64,000 bases of DNA from Strigamia acuminata (Eukaryota > Arthropoda > Chilopoda > Geophilomorpha > Linotaeniidae), in the NCBI GenBank assembly GCA_949358305.1, contig OX442314.1:45268581-45332580 (forward strand), in the 5' to 3' direction. The notes below the pieces were generated by a model. That model ran no database searches. It was given only the letters and a program-made list of their open reading frames with translations, and was not told the origin of the DNA. The translations under genes and the position numbers were made by a program. This document shows positions 1 through 12,089 of the stretch, in pieces. How positions within the stretch are numbered: position 1 is the first letter of the stretch; each line of letters opens with the position of its first letter.

Positions 1-3000
1 TATACATCCAGAATAGACTCACTGATTGGTTAATGGTTTCGAATAAAACACGCCAATTTAGGATTTAAACGACTTCAACGACATAATGATGGGTTGCTCT
101 CTCGTAATCCAGACTGTAATCGGATTGTAACGCCGTATCCCCCTTCCCACCCCACAAACCCTCCTGGTCGGCTTAAACCGAGAGGCATTGTCGGACGCCA
201 ATCCCGCACGCAGCATATGGACTCGACACGATCGCCTAATTCACCTACCCCTGTCCCCTCGCCATGTTTGTTGTCATGTCAGCCGAACAAACCCTCACTC
301 CCCTTGTTCCCTCTGTCGCTTCTGTTCTCATCCCTTCCCCCATCGCCTTTTATTCACCGGCCACATTTTCGATAAGAAATTCAAAACTTTTTTATTTATT
401 TATTTATTATTTATTAATTAATTTATTTATTCATTTTTATTTTTATTTAATTTTAATTTTAATTTTATTTTTATTTTTATTTATGGTTCAAAAATATATT
501 TTATGCATTCAAAACTGTATACGGCATAATTAATTAATGCATTTATTACATTTATTACAACTTTCTACACGGCAAAAAATAAAAAGTTTATACGATGTTA
601 AAACGTGATAAAATATATTGTAAATAAAAAATTTGTTGTTGTTAATTTTAAAAATGTTTCTAAGTTTCAATGCATTGTTTATGAATGAAAAATAAACAGT
701 ACTTTAAGACACATTTTGTAAAATGCATTATGATAATGCAATCCATATTTAATTAAACCACAAATTAAGTATTAATAAACCATTAAATTTATAGTAATTT
801 TGATTTTGGGCTCCCCTACAGAGATTTAATTTTTGTTAAGCTTAAATGTATTTCATTTAAATATCGTTAGAAACAATTTAACGTCTAACAATTTTACATA
901 ATTTATTATTTTTTAGCACTTAATTACAGTACAAGTTTACTTTGTATTTATTACCACGATAATTTTGAAATAAATTTTGAAAAAAATAGATGAACCTGCT
1001 GCCATAACGGCACCCAGTGTTTCCTGTGCTCTTCAGTGTTTTCTATCGACGAATCCCTTGACCGGAAAGTGGGTGGGGGGGCATTGTAGTCAGTTGAGTT
1101 TTGTTTATCATTGAGTTATTCCACTCCATTGAGCAACAAAGGGGTGGAAAACTCGCACCTGGATATACCAATACCCACCGGAAGCAATCGCCAGAAATTC
1201 GTGTCTTGTCTTCCTGTAACCAAAGATGCGCGTGCTGCACCTTTAGACACGTGCGACAGCTGACCCGACCACTTGTAGAGTCTTGAGGATGGTTTTACCC
1301 ACGCGACAACCACCTAGTGGGCGAAAGGGGTAATGACAAACTAAAACTTGTGCAGAAGCAAAGAAACAGAACCTCCCTAGTTGAAATCAAGTCTTTTAAT
1401 GAACTAACAATACAACAAGCGTCAATTTAAATAAACACAAAAACGATGGCGTGTCATACGACACCGCAATTAGAATAATTTGCATCCATGCATGGGAATT
1501 TAGGCTGCAGGTTGCCCCGTCTCAGGAGTCCCCCTCGCCACAATCATTGATCAATTGAACCTTTGGGTTTTAGTACTCTCGTGTAGTCCATTCATTAAGG
1601 ATGATAACGATGTGTCCGCGTCGCTCTGCATGGGAGGATGAGAGGGTTTCTTTGGTAGTTGGCGTAGCATCACAGTAAACAAGAGTATAGCTAGTCAATG
1701 GGCGATTTTTGCATGTGAAGGAGAAGAGAAAAGAGGGACGAGCGTGTATTCAACTGTATCCGCCCTCACATCCTAATAAGCGTCGGGCGTGCGTATAGAA
1801 TCGGAGTATGTGGGGAGCGCGTGGGAGTCGATCCAGCCACAATGCGGTGTATGAAGAGGAAGCCTCGCCTATGTGAATGGTGAATGGATGAACGCACAAT
1901 CGGGTTTTAATACACTTTGTACAAAGAATCACTTTATTCAGTTGGAAGTTCAACGTTTATATTTTTTTTTGCAGGTTGGGTGTTTTCTAGAATTTATAAT
2001 TTCTAAAAAAAAAATTTTTTTTAAAATTTAAATTAAAACAAGTACAGAAATAAAAATTAAAAATGTAAAAATATGAGATATAAAAAAAATATAAAATATA
2101 AAAAAATAAAAAAAATATTATGAAATGTAATTGGTATTTATTAAGCTATTGTTGAAATATACAATATGCAATTGTAACACATTTTTAGAAAATTTATTAT
2201 AAATTAAATGGTTAAATTAATTATAAAGTGGTTGTTTGTTCATAATATATTTCAAAAGTTTACCAATTGGTTTTAATTAATTAATTAATTTATTGACAAA
2301 TTTCAAATTTATTTTAAATTTTTTGCAATAATAAATGAATGTATGTAAATTTAACATTCGGCAGTATGGGGTTATTAATATAATAATTACGCAAAAAATG
2401 CTGGATGATGGTGAATTGATACCGACATTTATCTCTAATATATTAAGGGGTTTCAAAAATGACACTCTGAAGACGCTGACGTGATTATGACGATTATTCT
2501 GCTGGAGCGATTATCATGTGACTTGTGTGGGCCAATCGCATGAATAATCGCTTCAGCACTTCGTAAAGGTTTTCCGCAAAGATTAATAAATTCATGCCAA
2601 ATGTATTGTCAGGTGGTGGTGAACGACAAGTCAAATGCCAAAGAAAACCCTAAGAGGAGAACCTCACCAGAAGAAACGATTCGAAGATCTTGTGACCAGC
2701 TGCTGCGATATAAAGCACTTAGTGCAGCTCCTGAGCACCTAGTGTTTCTCGTGCGCAATTGTTGCGGTCCTCCGCAACCAGGTGGAGCTGTGGGCCGTTA
2801 GTTCCACCAATCGGGACCCGGAAGTGCCCTTCTGGAAGTGCCCTTCCGGAAGTGCTAGGCCCCGCAGAGGCCAAGGAGTACTCTTGTAGTCAGCAAGGCA
2901 AACAGTCGCTTCCACAACCGTTCCACCGAAACTGACCATGATAGCGACCCAATCGAAACACCAATCATACCCCTAGACAACAATAAAGCTATAACAATAA

Positions 3001-3170
3001 CTAAACCTGTGTGCCTGTTGTATTTCGTTGGTAAATCATCGTGTGTGTTGTGTCTAGCAACCCGTGGCCCTCCCCTGACCACGTGGCGTCCGTCCAAATA
3101 CTCACAATCTATCTTAGTGATTTACGTACGAGGAACCATTTTGATATGAAAAATTTGTCTGTCTGTGAAA
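1..3170. other. AT-rich intergenic stretch, no gene recognised
   Basis: No open frame here looks like protein and no splice-bounded exon could be supported. The stretch is mostly AT-rich with simple A/T runs (370-480, 1960-2110), plus a more GC-rich island near 1040-1330 that I cannot assign. At about 2569-2612 a segment (ggttttccgcaaagattaat and onward) resembles 20472-20515, so it is probably the end of a dispersed repeat. Confidence 0.5.
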
Positions 3171-3173
3171 AAA

Positions 3174-3179
3174 TTTATT
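3174..3179 (-). terminator. Polyadenylation signal AATAAA for the carbonyl reductase-like gene
   Basis: AATAAA on the minus strand about 125 bases past the TAG stop at 3305-3307. It is the first canonical hexamer downstream of that gene. Confidence 0.5.
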
Positions 3180-3304
3180 TCGGTGTTGAAAATACAATGA
3201 ATGTACAGAATTCGAGTACATTTGCTGTTTTTTTTCTTCTTGGAAATGATAAGCATCGATTGAGATAATAAAGTTTGATGCAACATCATAATGGAGCATT
3301 TTTT

Positions 3305-3647
3305 CTATTTACGTATGTGGACTGGTATCGTTTTAGATGCCCAACTAACAACTTTTTTGTCACTCCAAACCATTTGACCTTTGGGTTCACAAACATCTGG
3401 TGGTAAAAGGGCCAAGTAAGATGGCGCCTCCGCACCTACTCGGACCAAAATTAAAAACTATTTAAAAGTTGATTTATTTTACCATTTTTATTTTGGAGAC
3501 AAATTTTCTGCAAATTCTGCAAATTCTAATCAAAAAAATGAAACTTTTCCAATCCAATTCACTTTATATTTAATTTTAATTCTAAATTCCTTTAAAAAAA
3601 TTAATTTTTTTGTAAGCTCTTCAAAATAATTCTTGTACCCAAAAAAA

Positions 3648-3687
<40 letters not shown>

Positions 3688-5628
3688 CGATGTGTTACCA
3701 AAACCACAATATAGAATTCTAAATTTATGGTAATTTATTTTTGTTTGCATTTTTTTGTTACCTTGGTCAGGAGTCAAAGGTCCCCGATGATTAGTCAGAT
3801 CAGTGTCAACATACCCTGGATGAACCTGGTAAATTAATAATAATAAATTAACACCTACGGTACACATTAAAAAAAAAACCGTAAGAATTAAACTCACGGC
3901 ATTTATAATTAAATCTTCTCGTTCATCCTCATCAAATTGTTTTTGCTGTAAAAATGTCAATGCAGTTACACCAACTTTGGAAATAGTGTACGCAGACCCT
4001 CCCCATCCTTGGTCCAAATGTTTAGCTGTTTTAGCAGCGCTGGATGAAAATAACAAAACAAAACATTTGACTATTTGCAGTTTAAATACATGATACATGA
4101 TACATCATAATCAAACTCACAAAACAAAATCTTCCATCATGTTACACAAAGTTTCTTCGGTTAAATCGGGGTTAACAAATCCGCTTTTTATTTCCTCACT
4201 AGGAATCCGATCTAACATTCCAGCAGAACCGGACAAGTTCACAACTCTAAAAAAAAAAAAAAAACAAGTAAATTTAAAAAAAGGAAAAGACTTTTATATT
4301 AGTTTTTCAAATCGCCGCCAGAGTGCGCCACTACCGCGCAGAAAATCGCAAATTAATGAACTTTTCCACATTAAAATGGAAAACCAAAATATATGGGCAG
4401 ATAGGAATTTTTATTTTAACCAGGATTAGCCTGGTTTCAGAATTTATCGAGCACTTTATAATTAAAAACGAAGCAGATTTAGAGTTGACCCTGACAATCT
4501 GGCATCCATTTTAGTTAAAATATACCAGTGGTGGCGCTACTGTGCACTGAAAGTTGAAACAAACACACAAACACTCAAGTAACGTGAAATAAAAGCCTTT
4601 AAAAAAACGGCGTTTTGTTATCTATTTAGATCGGATTTTTTGTCGTTCTACTTATACCTTACAGCCTCGTTAAACCGCCCGGGCGTTTATATATACTTTT
4701 TCAGCCAACACCCCTCCCCCCCGCGGCAATATGAAACCCGACGTTTAATCGGGCCCGGCGTCCGAAGGTTATCTGAACATAATTAGCCATTTCACATTTA
4801 CCGGCGCCAATTTGAAGCCCTGCATTTATATCGGGCCGGCGTGTAGTAGGGGTGTAAAATCCAACTCTCTACCTCCACGTGGTCACCCCTGGATGTAAGC
4901 TGATGACTTGACACGTCTCAGTGGAACCAAAAGAGAGCCCAGCGCTAAAACGAACCCGGCGTCTCAATAAACCCGGGCGTTTAAACGAGGCAGTATGGTA
5001 ATTACCTGGCGTGAGGTCGTAAAAGCGGAAATAAACTCTTGCAAACGTTCAAAGTACCAAAAAAATTTATTTTGATTGTGTTTTCTGCTTGCATTCCAAA
5101 AGGTTCACCTACAGCTACCTGCAAAAGAAATTATTATTATGTACAGTATATATATTTAAAAAAACCTGTTTCCGCTGGAATTAAAACATTAAAAGTGAAA
5201 TAATACCATATACGCCATCGCTGCATTATTCACTAATATATCCACACCACCGTAGTTAGTGGAAATAAATTCAGCTAAGGCTTTAATTCTTTCTTTATCA
5301 CCAAGTTCCAACGGAAAGCAAATCGGATCATAACCATCTTTGCGGAAGTTGTCAGCGATTCGCTTACAGTTTGCCTCATTGCGACCTTTAAAACAATATT
5401 ATGCAAACATTCTAAAGTTGGCTAAAATAATTATATTTTTTTTTACTGTACCAGTGAACAATACAGTTCCATCAAACTTCTTGCACAATTCTTTAACAAT
5501 TGAATTTCCAATCCCTCTCGTACCTCCCGTCACCTGAAATGATTCAAGTTGATTATTCAATAAACAGTTTCTAATATTTAAGCAAGTAAACCTAAAAGAA
5601 ACTCACGACTGCCAATCGTTTATCCATT
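3305..5628 (-). CDS. Carbonyl reductase (NADPH)-like short-chain dehydrogenase, 8 exons
   Basis: Classical short-chain dehydrogenase of the carbonyl reductase 1 type, expected to reduce carbonyl substrates with NADPH in the cytosol. Exons (minus): 5628-5608, 5533-5452, 5385-5207, 5118-5006, 4246-4121, 4039-3898, 3825-3762, 3435-3305. All introns are GT-AG, the phases agree, and the sum is 858 nt (285 aa), close to the family's usual 277. The Rossmann motif TGGTRGIG begins at exon 2, NNAA closes exon 3, NFFGT is in exon 4, the catalytic Ser lies in VVNLSGSAG in exon 5, and YTISK (catalytic Tyr and Lys) is in exon 6, followed by HPGYVDTDLT in exon 7 and YLALLPPD in exon 8. Start: ATG at 5628-5626 just before the dinucleotide-binding strand. 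No break was seen. Intron 4 is enlarged by a MITE. The CBR1 family call is firm; the substrate is unknown. Confidence 0.93.
4662..4993. mobile_element. TA-flanked MITE inside carbonyl reductase intron 4
   Basis: About 332 bp bounded by imperfect terminal inverted repeats: the left end begins CAGCCTCGTT and the right end, reverse complemented, begins CTGCCTCGTT. Some 19 of 22 terminal positions match. TA flanks both sides (4660-4661 and 4994-4995), as in Tc1/mariner-type insertions. It has no coding capacity. The same GCCTCG...AAACGCC end sequence recurs in the hairpin-repeat cluster at 34.9-38.3 kb. It contains the conserved 100-bp block described separately. Confidence 0.6.
4841..4940. repeat. 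Conserved ~100-bp block, copy 1 (inside MITE)
   Basis: The block starting gtgtagtagg and containing ccaactctctacctccacgt is shared with 6481-6588 and 56451-56558. This copy diverges after the aaccaaaagagag segment, so the terminal hairpin seen in the other two copies is lost. Function unknown. Confidence 0.75.
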
Positions 5629-5879
5629 ACCCAGTCGAAGCGGTGCAAGATTAATTAGTTTCAAAGTTTTTCGCGCGGTGGCAATGTAATCGCGTCTTTT
5701 GCACCAGGTTTTACTTGTTGTCTCTCGTGTTTTCCAGTTTCCAATAAGCTGTATTCATCTGGTGTTGAAATCTCAAACAAAAATAACAGTTTTACTAAAT
5801 GCTGCAAAATACTGACAGTATAATAATGAAACCAGTCAAAAGCTTTATTTTTCTTTCTAATTTACACAACTTTTGATAT

Positions 5880-6720
5880 ATTCTTTGAACAAATAGTTTT
5901 GTGTTCTTCTAGGTGCCCGTAGATACAGTAAAGATTCGTTCTGTCTTCATTTTCTTGAGATTCTCCGTGATTTTCGCGTGTGGTCCCCGTAGTCACGTTT
6001 AACAAGCACGGTAAGAAAAGCTCGTAGATTTATGCCTACCGTTTTGTCGATTTGAATTTAACTTTGATTCTGGGACTTTTATACGAGGAAACCGAGGTAA
6101 GGAAAGCGCACAAACTCACACAACCAACAAATAGATTTATAATTATTAAAATCTCCCATTTTTTCCTCCAGTGTTAACGATCAAGTGCTTGCGTCACAAT
6201 GGAGGACAGACCACAGAAAATTCCTTCAATTGATCGCGGACAAAAGGAAAAGAAAAGAAAGTTTTCCAATTACTTTACAAGTTTCTTGAATTGAATATGC
6301 TTCTATCTCGTTACTTCTATTCTCCTACGTCCTGTGTGTATGCTGTGATTAGATATTTATTTATTATTTTTTAAAATTTAATGTTTTCCATTCTCATCAT
6401 AAGCCATCTGCCTCTGCACCACGGTAGTGAAGCCAAGTGATCTGTTTTTTATTGTCTTCACACACATCTCTATCGCTTCAGTGTAGTAGGGGGTGTGAAA
6501 TCCAACTCTCTACCTCCACGTGGTCACCCCTGGATAAACTGATGACTTGACATGTCTCAGTGGAACCAGAAGAGAGCTCTGGTCATTTAAAAAATTCATT
6601 TTTAATTTTTATATTTCTTGTATATAATATTTGTATGGTATGCCCTGAATTACTGCATGATTGCGGCATTTACATGACTTGTATTGTAAGCCCGCTTTCC
6701 GGTGTGAATGTGGCGTTTGA
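5880..6720 (+). other. Transcript-like duplicated locus, copy 1 (two candidate exons, short ORF)
   Basis: A stretch paralogous to 32020-32340 followed by 56182-56720. A plausible donor (GAG|GTAAGG, exon end 6096) and acceptor (ttttcctccag, exon start 6172) are seen here; in the other copy the donor weakens to GTAAGC. The exon 2 start carries a 31-codon ORF (ATG at 6199) that is not conserved in the other copy, so coding is doubtful. Exon 1 around attcgttctgtcttcatttt is the best-conserved part. It could be a non-coding RNA gene or simply a dispersed repeat. Confidence 0.4.
6481..6588. repeat. Conserved ~100-bp block, copy 2
   Basis: Nearly identical to 56451-56558 and similar to 4841-4940. 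It ends in a short hairpin (ccaga, loop, tctgg) followed by gtcattt. Confidence 0.8.
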
Positions 6721-7370
6721 TTTAAATCTGCCTTTTGTGTGTAGACATTCGTACATACATTTGCTGACATCTGCTGGCTGCGTGTCTTTCTTTTCCGCAT
6801 TTGTTTGAAGTTTTCAGTTTGCTTTTCTCTGGGTTTTGCGTCGAAACATGACAAAACATCACTGAATCAGACCAAATAATTAATTTGAAAAAATCATAAT
6901 TTAGTTTGCCAGTTGAGCCTGTATAAAAATTATTCTGGAAATTGGGACAATTTAGATTACTGGGGAACACACTTAAGATGATATAATTATGAATGAGCAC
7001 GTAAGAACTGATGAGGATTTTTATTTGCTTGGCACAAATGTATGTACAACAAACAAATATTGTCTACTCTCTGGTGTTGTTGGTCCAACAACAAATGGTT
7101 CAGTTCTTGCAAAATTGCCCATAGTTCTACTGTAGATGCGTTAGTTTCTAAGTAAAATAAAAACGCTATTTCCAATTTGGTAAACTTAATGCTGGGTGGT
7201 CCTCAAATGCTGACTGATGTTTATCTTGCTGAAACAAAGTGCTGAAACAAAGTCGTTAAATTCATTTTCCCAGGGACTAGCCTTGTTTGCAGTAGCGGTA
7301 TACGGTACCGCGGTATTTTGTTTACAACGCAAAACTGCGGTATCCACGAAAATATGGCAAAACGGTATAC
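6589..7370. other. Intergenic stretch before element A
   Basis: No gene supported. A segment near 6660-6710 (gcatttacatgact...) matches the small tandem repeats at 56637-56760. At 7290-7374 an accgcggt-rich palindromic sequence, probably the end of an older transposon, forms the insertion site of element A. Confidence 0.5.
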
Positions 7371-7374
7371 CGGT

Positions 7375-8195
7375 TGTCGCGTCCTACTTTGTATAGGTTT
7401 AAATAGCGCTAACGTGTAATACTTTACCTGTGATCAATTATGTAAATACCCAAATGAATACCAAATGTATGTAAATAAACAGGTAATTTATTCACCAGGC
7501 TTTATGCCTTTAAAATACACTCAGTAATGATTCTAGAGTCGACGTGGTCAGCGTCGAACAAAGGATTTCTCAAGATGGCGTCGTCGGTTCCGCGTGGTCG
7601 ACGGAACAAAGGCGGCGTCTCGAGTTGTCGTTAATTCGTCACGGATTCGTCTTCACGGACGCGGTGGAATGCTCTCTCGAGTCTTCTATCCGTGCCTGTT
7701 GTCTAGGGTTTGGTTTAGCGTCGCAGAGGCCTCGTCTAGGAACTTTGGGGTTCCCTACAAAGCACTCGGACACTTACTTCGGCGAATAATCGTCTGGGCG
7801 ATTATTCTGGGTGATTTCACAAGGGCTATTCTCGTGCTTTCGCAGGAATAGCTCGCAAGTGACTTCGTGAGAGTTACAGTTTGCACTTTACTCAGCGATC
7901 CTCGATCAATCCTAACTTGTAGTTGAAGTTGGCCTGACGGTGAGGTAGTTGCTGTGTTCTTGGTGTCGTTTGTGTAAGTTCTGACTTTAGGCGGGAAACA
8001 CAGCCTTTTATGCAGTGGGGTGAAGGGCCGGCGATCAACCAATGGGGGCTGACCACCAGCCGCTTCCTCCCCCTCGGGGCACACACCTGCCATGGGGAGG
8101 TGGAGCCAACTCGGGGGGGAACGACTCTTCAATCACAGTGACTCAGAGGACAAGTATCCGCCCTGGGGGGACACTTATCCAACTGGGTCACCACA
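7375..8195 (-). repeat. Element A 3' LTR
   Basis: 821 bp, the direct repeat of 19414-20234. It begins tgtcgcgtcc and ends ggtcaccaca in plus orientation. It carries the candidate polyadenylation signal at 7487-7492. Open frames inside it (for example 7544-7789) occur identically in the other LTR and have no protein-like features. Confidence 0.97.
7487..7492 (-). terminator. Candidate polyadenylation signal in element A 3' LTR
   Basis: AATAAA on the minus strand, about 110 bases before the end of the 3' LTR, in the position expected for the R/U5 region. Confidence 0.5.
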
Positions 8196-8197
8196 CG

Positions 8198-8207
8198 TCC
8201 CTCCTCC
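8198..8207 (-). other. Element A polypurine tract
   Basis: The minus-strand purine run ggaggaggga ends two bases before the 3' LTR. This is where plus-strand DNA synthesis is primed in LTR retroelements. Confidence 0.7.
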
Positions 8208-8241
8208 AGCTTCGATCTCGGATCGGAGCGATCTCAAATTT

Positions 8242-11200
8242 TTATCGCTCCCCTCTGCGAAGCGCCGGCAATACACCCCTGCATGGGCGGAGGATAACTG
8301 GTGGCACTGCCGGTGGCGGCGGCGGTAAATCCGGGGGTAGAGAGGTTGTCAGATCCGCGGGATTTTGTCGCTCGTTGATGAAGTACTGCGGGTGACCGCC
8401 GACTGGCTCGCCAATCAACCCCGTGCGCTCATGGATCCAAATCCGGGTGGACGCGGGGAATCGATCGGGAACGAGTCGGATCCTTCGCGACTCGGCGCTC
8501 GACCCGGGTTTCCGGTGGGCCCGCAGGATTCGACGATGGAAGACGGCATCCATGGTAGATCGGGCCTCTCTGTTCAGCCATTTGAGGATCGACTCGCCGT
8601 GATCATCGGAGTCAATGATGCGTTGTCGCGTGAACTCCGACATCTGAAGGAAGGGGTATTCCACTCCCAACCTCAAGTAAAGCTGCGCTGCTGGGGGCGG
8701 CGGAGGCGAAGGTGGAAGCGGAATCTCCATTGGGCTCTCCAACGGTGGCGTAGCCGGCTCTGTTGCAAGAGCGGCCAGCTCTGCCGCTGGTGGTGAAGGA
8801 GAGGGCAGCGGAGGAGTTTGCGGTCCTCGGTTGGAGCGCTTCGGAATCAATTTGGGTCGATTCGCGTACCGCTTCTCCTTCGGGAATACCGGCTTTGGGG
8901 TCGGTATGTATGGTTGGACCGCCGCCTCTGGGGGGGCGGTCTCGATGGCCTGTGGGAGGCTTGCTGCCGTTCCTGGTATCTCCGGAGCCTCCCGAATTGT
9001 TCGCAACAAGGAAGGGTGGACTCCGGGGTCCCGGTAGCGGAAGGCCAACGAACGCATCTTCGAAAACTGCAGGCCTGGGTTCTCCGTATTTCTGGCCAGG
9101 TCGAAGCGCAGTGAGGCGGGCTCAGGAGTCCATCCGGCCCATACCTGGTACAACGCCCGAGGAAGGTGAACTCCCTCACGGTCGACGATTGTCCAGGCCG
9201 CCATAGCCTGCCGACTATCCAAGAAGACGCCCAGGGACAACAGCTGGGCCATTACGTTCGTCACAGCCAAATTCAAACTGCTCCGATGGCAGGGGTGAGC
9301 GCGGTCCGGGTTGTCACTGAATTGTTGTGACAGCTTCCGCATCTGCTCGATCGCCCAATTGATGTGATGAGTTTGGGCGGCGTCGGCCTGTCGTATGGCC
9401 AACTCGGCATTCGCGGGGATCTCGTATTCGGCCAGGTATTCCTGTAGCTCGCTGAGTGGAGGATAGGCCGCTTCACGCCGGCATCGGGCGTCCATTTCCC
9501 GCTGTGCGTACCACTCGGCGTTGCGATAAGGTCGATACACACGTGGCGTCGGGGGTGACGGTGGACGGCCCAACCCGGGTAGGTCATCGTATCTGACCCG
9601 TTTCGGAGTTGGATCTCCCACCGGAATCATCCGGGGAGGAGTCCACGCAGTCACGGCTGGGTTTGTACCCTCGAGGAGTGGCGGCCATCGCGACTGCACC
9701 TGTGGGGGCACAAGCGCAATTGGCACAGCCGGTGTTGAGCTCGACGGCCGGTTGGCCGCGTATCCTCGGAAGGCGTTCTTCAATGCCACGGCCAGATCCT
9801 GCTTCGTAACCGGTCCATCCTTGTCCGACTCATCTGGGGACATTTGTTCCTCTGTCAATTCACCCAAATCGATCTCCGCTTGGAGCCTGGACGGCCCAGC
9901 CGTAGGTTCGAGACTTTGGGGTTCGGACCTTTTTGCGGCGGCCATCTCTCGCTCCTTCTCTAATCCCTTAGCTATCAGGGATTGTGCACGCATCTTCTGA
10001 CGTACTTTGCGTTTCCGGTTCCTTCTGGTGCTGGCGGCGACGGATCTTCGTTGGGCCGTCCTCTGGGGGACGTCCGTTGGAGAATCCGGTCTCTGGTGTG
10101 ATGAGACGGTTCGTCGCGACGAGGATTGATCTGACGACTGTGTGGTAATCGCCATAAACAACGAGGATCTTTTCTTTCCTCGATCTTGATGTGTCTCGGT
10201 CCTCGCAGCCCAGTGGGCGGAAGTTTCGACTGTTCGCTCAGCCCGCGCGTCGTCTGGCGAGGCAGGCTCGAGCGTTACTACTCGGCGACACTCCGAGCGC
10301 ACGACAACTCGAGTTCGGGAACTGGAGCTGCTCGAGCGGCTGCGGTAGTCGCGACTCGTTGACGGGCCGGCCTCTATTGGGGAGACGGCCTGTCTTCTTC
10401 GTGCGGGTCCGCGTGGGGCGGACTCCGCCGGACGCTTCGATCTTCTGTGATGGCGGCGACTTCCCAGGATACCCGCGTGGTATAACTGCCACATCTCAGA
10501 CTGCGTGGCCGTAAAATTCGCCGGCGGTATCCATCTGGGTGTCAAATGGTCTTCTTCGATGTCGCGAAGCCATCTACGGATTTCTTCGGGGGAGAAACCG
10601 TTTCTCTCGAGAACTCGGGTTACTCCGTGAGTCTCGGTGCGCTTTAAGCGTTTGATCTCGTCGTCCACTATTCTCTGGCGGGCTGCCAAGGTCGGGGCCT
10701 CGCGCCACCTGTGGGAGGTGTGCAGCTCGGCCACCGTGCCTGGGTAAGCCTCTTCCAGGTACCCGGAGTAAACGGGGCTCGGCGGATCCGCATCGGGTGG
10801 GATCCGCGGCCCCACTCGCTCCCTCATCTCCTTCGTCATGCACTCGACCAGCGTTTTCGATCGCTCGAATTTTTCCTCGAGGGTCCTGGAATACATCAAT
10901 CGGATTTTCCAGGCGCTGGTCTCTGCAGGATAGGCCTGCCGCAGGTAAATCGGCAGGGCTCCGCGAAAGATGTTGTTGGCGGTTGACACCGTCGAAGGCA
11001 GGGCGTCCCACGATTCTAGCGGGTCGACCTGAATAATTTTAGATCACAAGATTAATATAATAAGTCCCAGTTAACGATGGGGATCAGAAATATGCTCAAG
11101 ATCGACGGTGGCAGCAACTCCTTTCTTTTGTTGCGGCCGTCGGTCTTATTTTCTTGTTTCGCAGTTCTGCGATGATCTCCGCCGTCGTAGCGCTGATCCA

Positions 11201-11709
11201 ACACTACCTTTGAACTCAGGTGATCCGCTTTTAGGAAGGGGTCGCAGGTAAAACCGATCGTTAAATTCTTAATTTTACGTTAAACTTTTTATTTTAACTC
11301 TAATCGTATTTTTATTTATTACGATGTTTAATTTTAAAAGAAAGAAAACCTTTAGTTTTGGTTTTGGTTTTGGTTTGCCACGACGCCATTCCGCGAACAC
11401 TTCCTTTGTTCTAGTTTTTTGGCGGCCTTGACTCCGAGGTGAATCTGGGTCCACTCTCGGGTTTTTAGCCAGCCTTAAATCAATAATAAAACAGAAAGAA
11501 ATATATCAGTCACGCGTCACGCTCCAATCTGGGTTGGATGCAACAGATTCAAAGAATTATGTGATTTCTCTGGGGAAATCACACTAATTTACCTGCAACG
11601 GCGGTTGTTCGTCCCAATTCTCATCGTCTTCAGCATTTACGATTAGGCCGTCGCTCTCGTCTCTCGACGATGCGCTCGGCTCTAATCGTGGGTTGCGTCG
11701 ATCGGCCAT
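8242..11709 (-). CDS. Element A ORF4: accessory protein of about 967 aa, expressed by splicing (two exons)
   Basis: The long frame 11028-8242 has no good ATG at its head; the first in-frame candidate is a GTG at 10989. Upstream, exon 1 at 11709-11593 reads ATG and 39 codons ending PPLQ, then a donor CAG|GTAAAT. An acceptor attattcAG lies at 11030-11029. Joining removes a 564-bp intron and keeps phase 0, giving 39+928 codons. Without splicing, exon 1 stops two codons later (TAG). The protein is Arg/Pro/Ser-rich, with a basic RS-rich section (around residues 270-320), proline runs near the C-terminus, and no signal peptide or membrane helix, so it is not a typical envelope. Function is unknown. 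It ends 46 bp before the 3' LTR, like env in errantiviruses and accessory ORFs in some gypsy elements. Splicing is inferred from sites and frame only. Confidence 0.7.
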
Positions 11710-12089
11710 TTCAATTTAGGAAAATGAAGTTTTGTTTGAGAGGTCTTTGTTTTCTCTTTGGGGAGAAGCAAAAAACACGTCTCGTCGTGTTAAAAACAGT
11801 CGGAAACTGGGCCTATCGACGCTGAGAATTGTGGGTCTCGAACGCGTCTCGTATTTTGCGAGATCCGCCGTGCTGGCAATGATGCTACGGGGTCGACCGC
11901 GTGGTTTCATTGTCACGTGGTCGCCCGATACGTCATAACTTCTCGTCTGTTAGTGGTGACTGCGACAATTCGTTGCGAAGTTTGGACTTAGCCAAATTTT
12001 TCGCGTTTCAACATGTGCAGCAGCTCTCGTAAGTAAATCCTTTTATTTTACAAGGCCTCCGCTCCATGTTATCACATTTTCTTTTATTT
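11710..12089 (-). other. Spacer between element A pol and ORF4 exon 1
   Basis: It holds a TATA-like run (aaataaaagg, near 12045-12054) and an acceptor-like cttctccccaaag near 11755-11767. ORF4 RNA could therefore come from an internal start or from splicing of the genomic RNA; I cannot decide which. A 66-codon ORF (11916-11716) would be an upstream ORF in that RNA. Confidence 0.35.

Noticed and set aside
6481-6588. Hammerhead ribozyme in the conserved 100-bp block (CTGATGA present, hairpin followed by GTC)
   Set aside because: The required GAAA reads GGAA, stem II does not pair properly and stem I is weak; only an accidental resemblance can be supported.
7544-8132. Small ORFs inside the element A LTRs (also at 19583-20171)
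   Set aside because: Identical in both LTRs because the LTRs are duplicates; no domain, and several frames are open in GC-rich DNA.
8242-11028. Element A ORF4 as an envelope gene
   Set aside because: The position fits, but there is no signal peptide, no transmembrane helix, no furin-type cleavage context and few cysteines.
8365-11036. Many plus-strand ORFs of 60-170 codons opposite element A genes
   Set aside because: Antisense shadows of GC-rich coding sequence.
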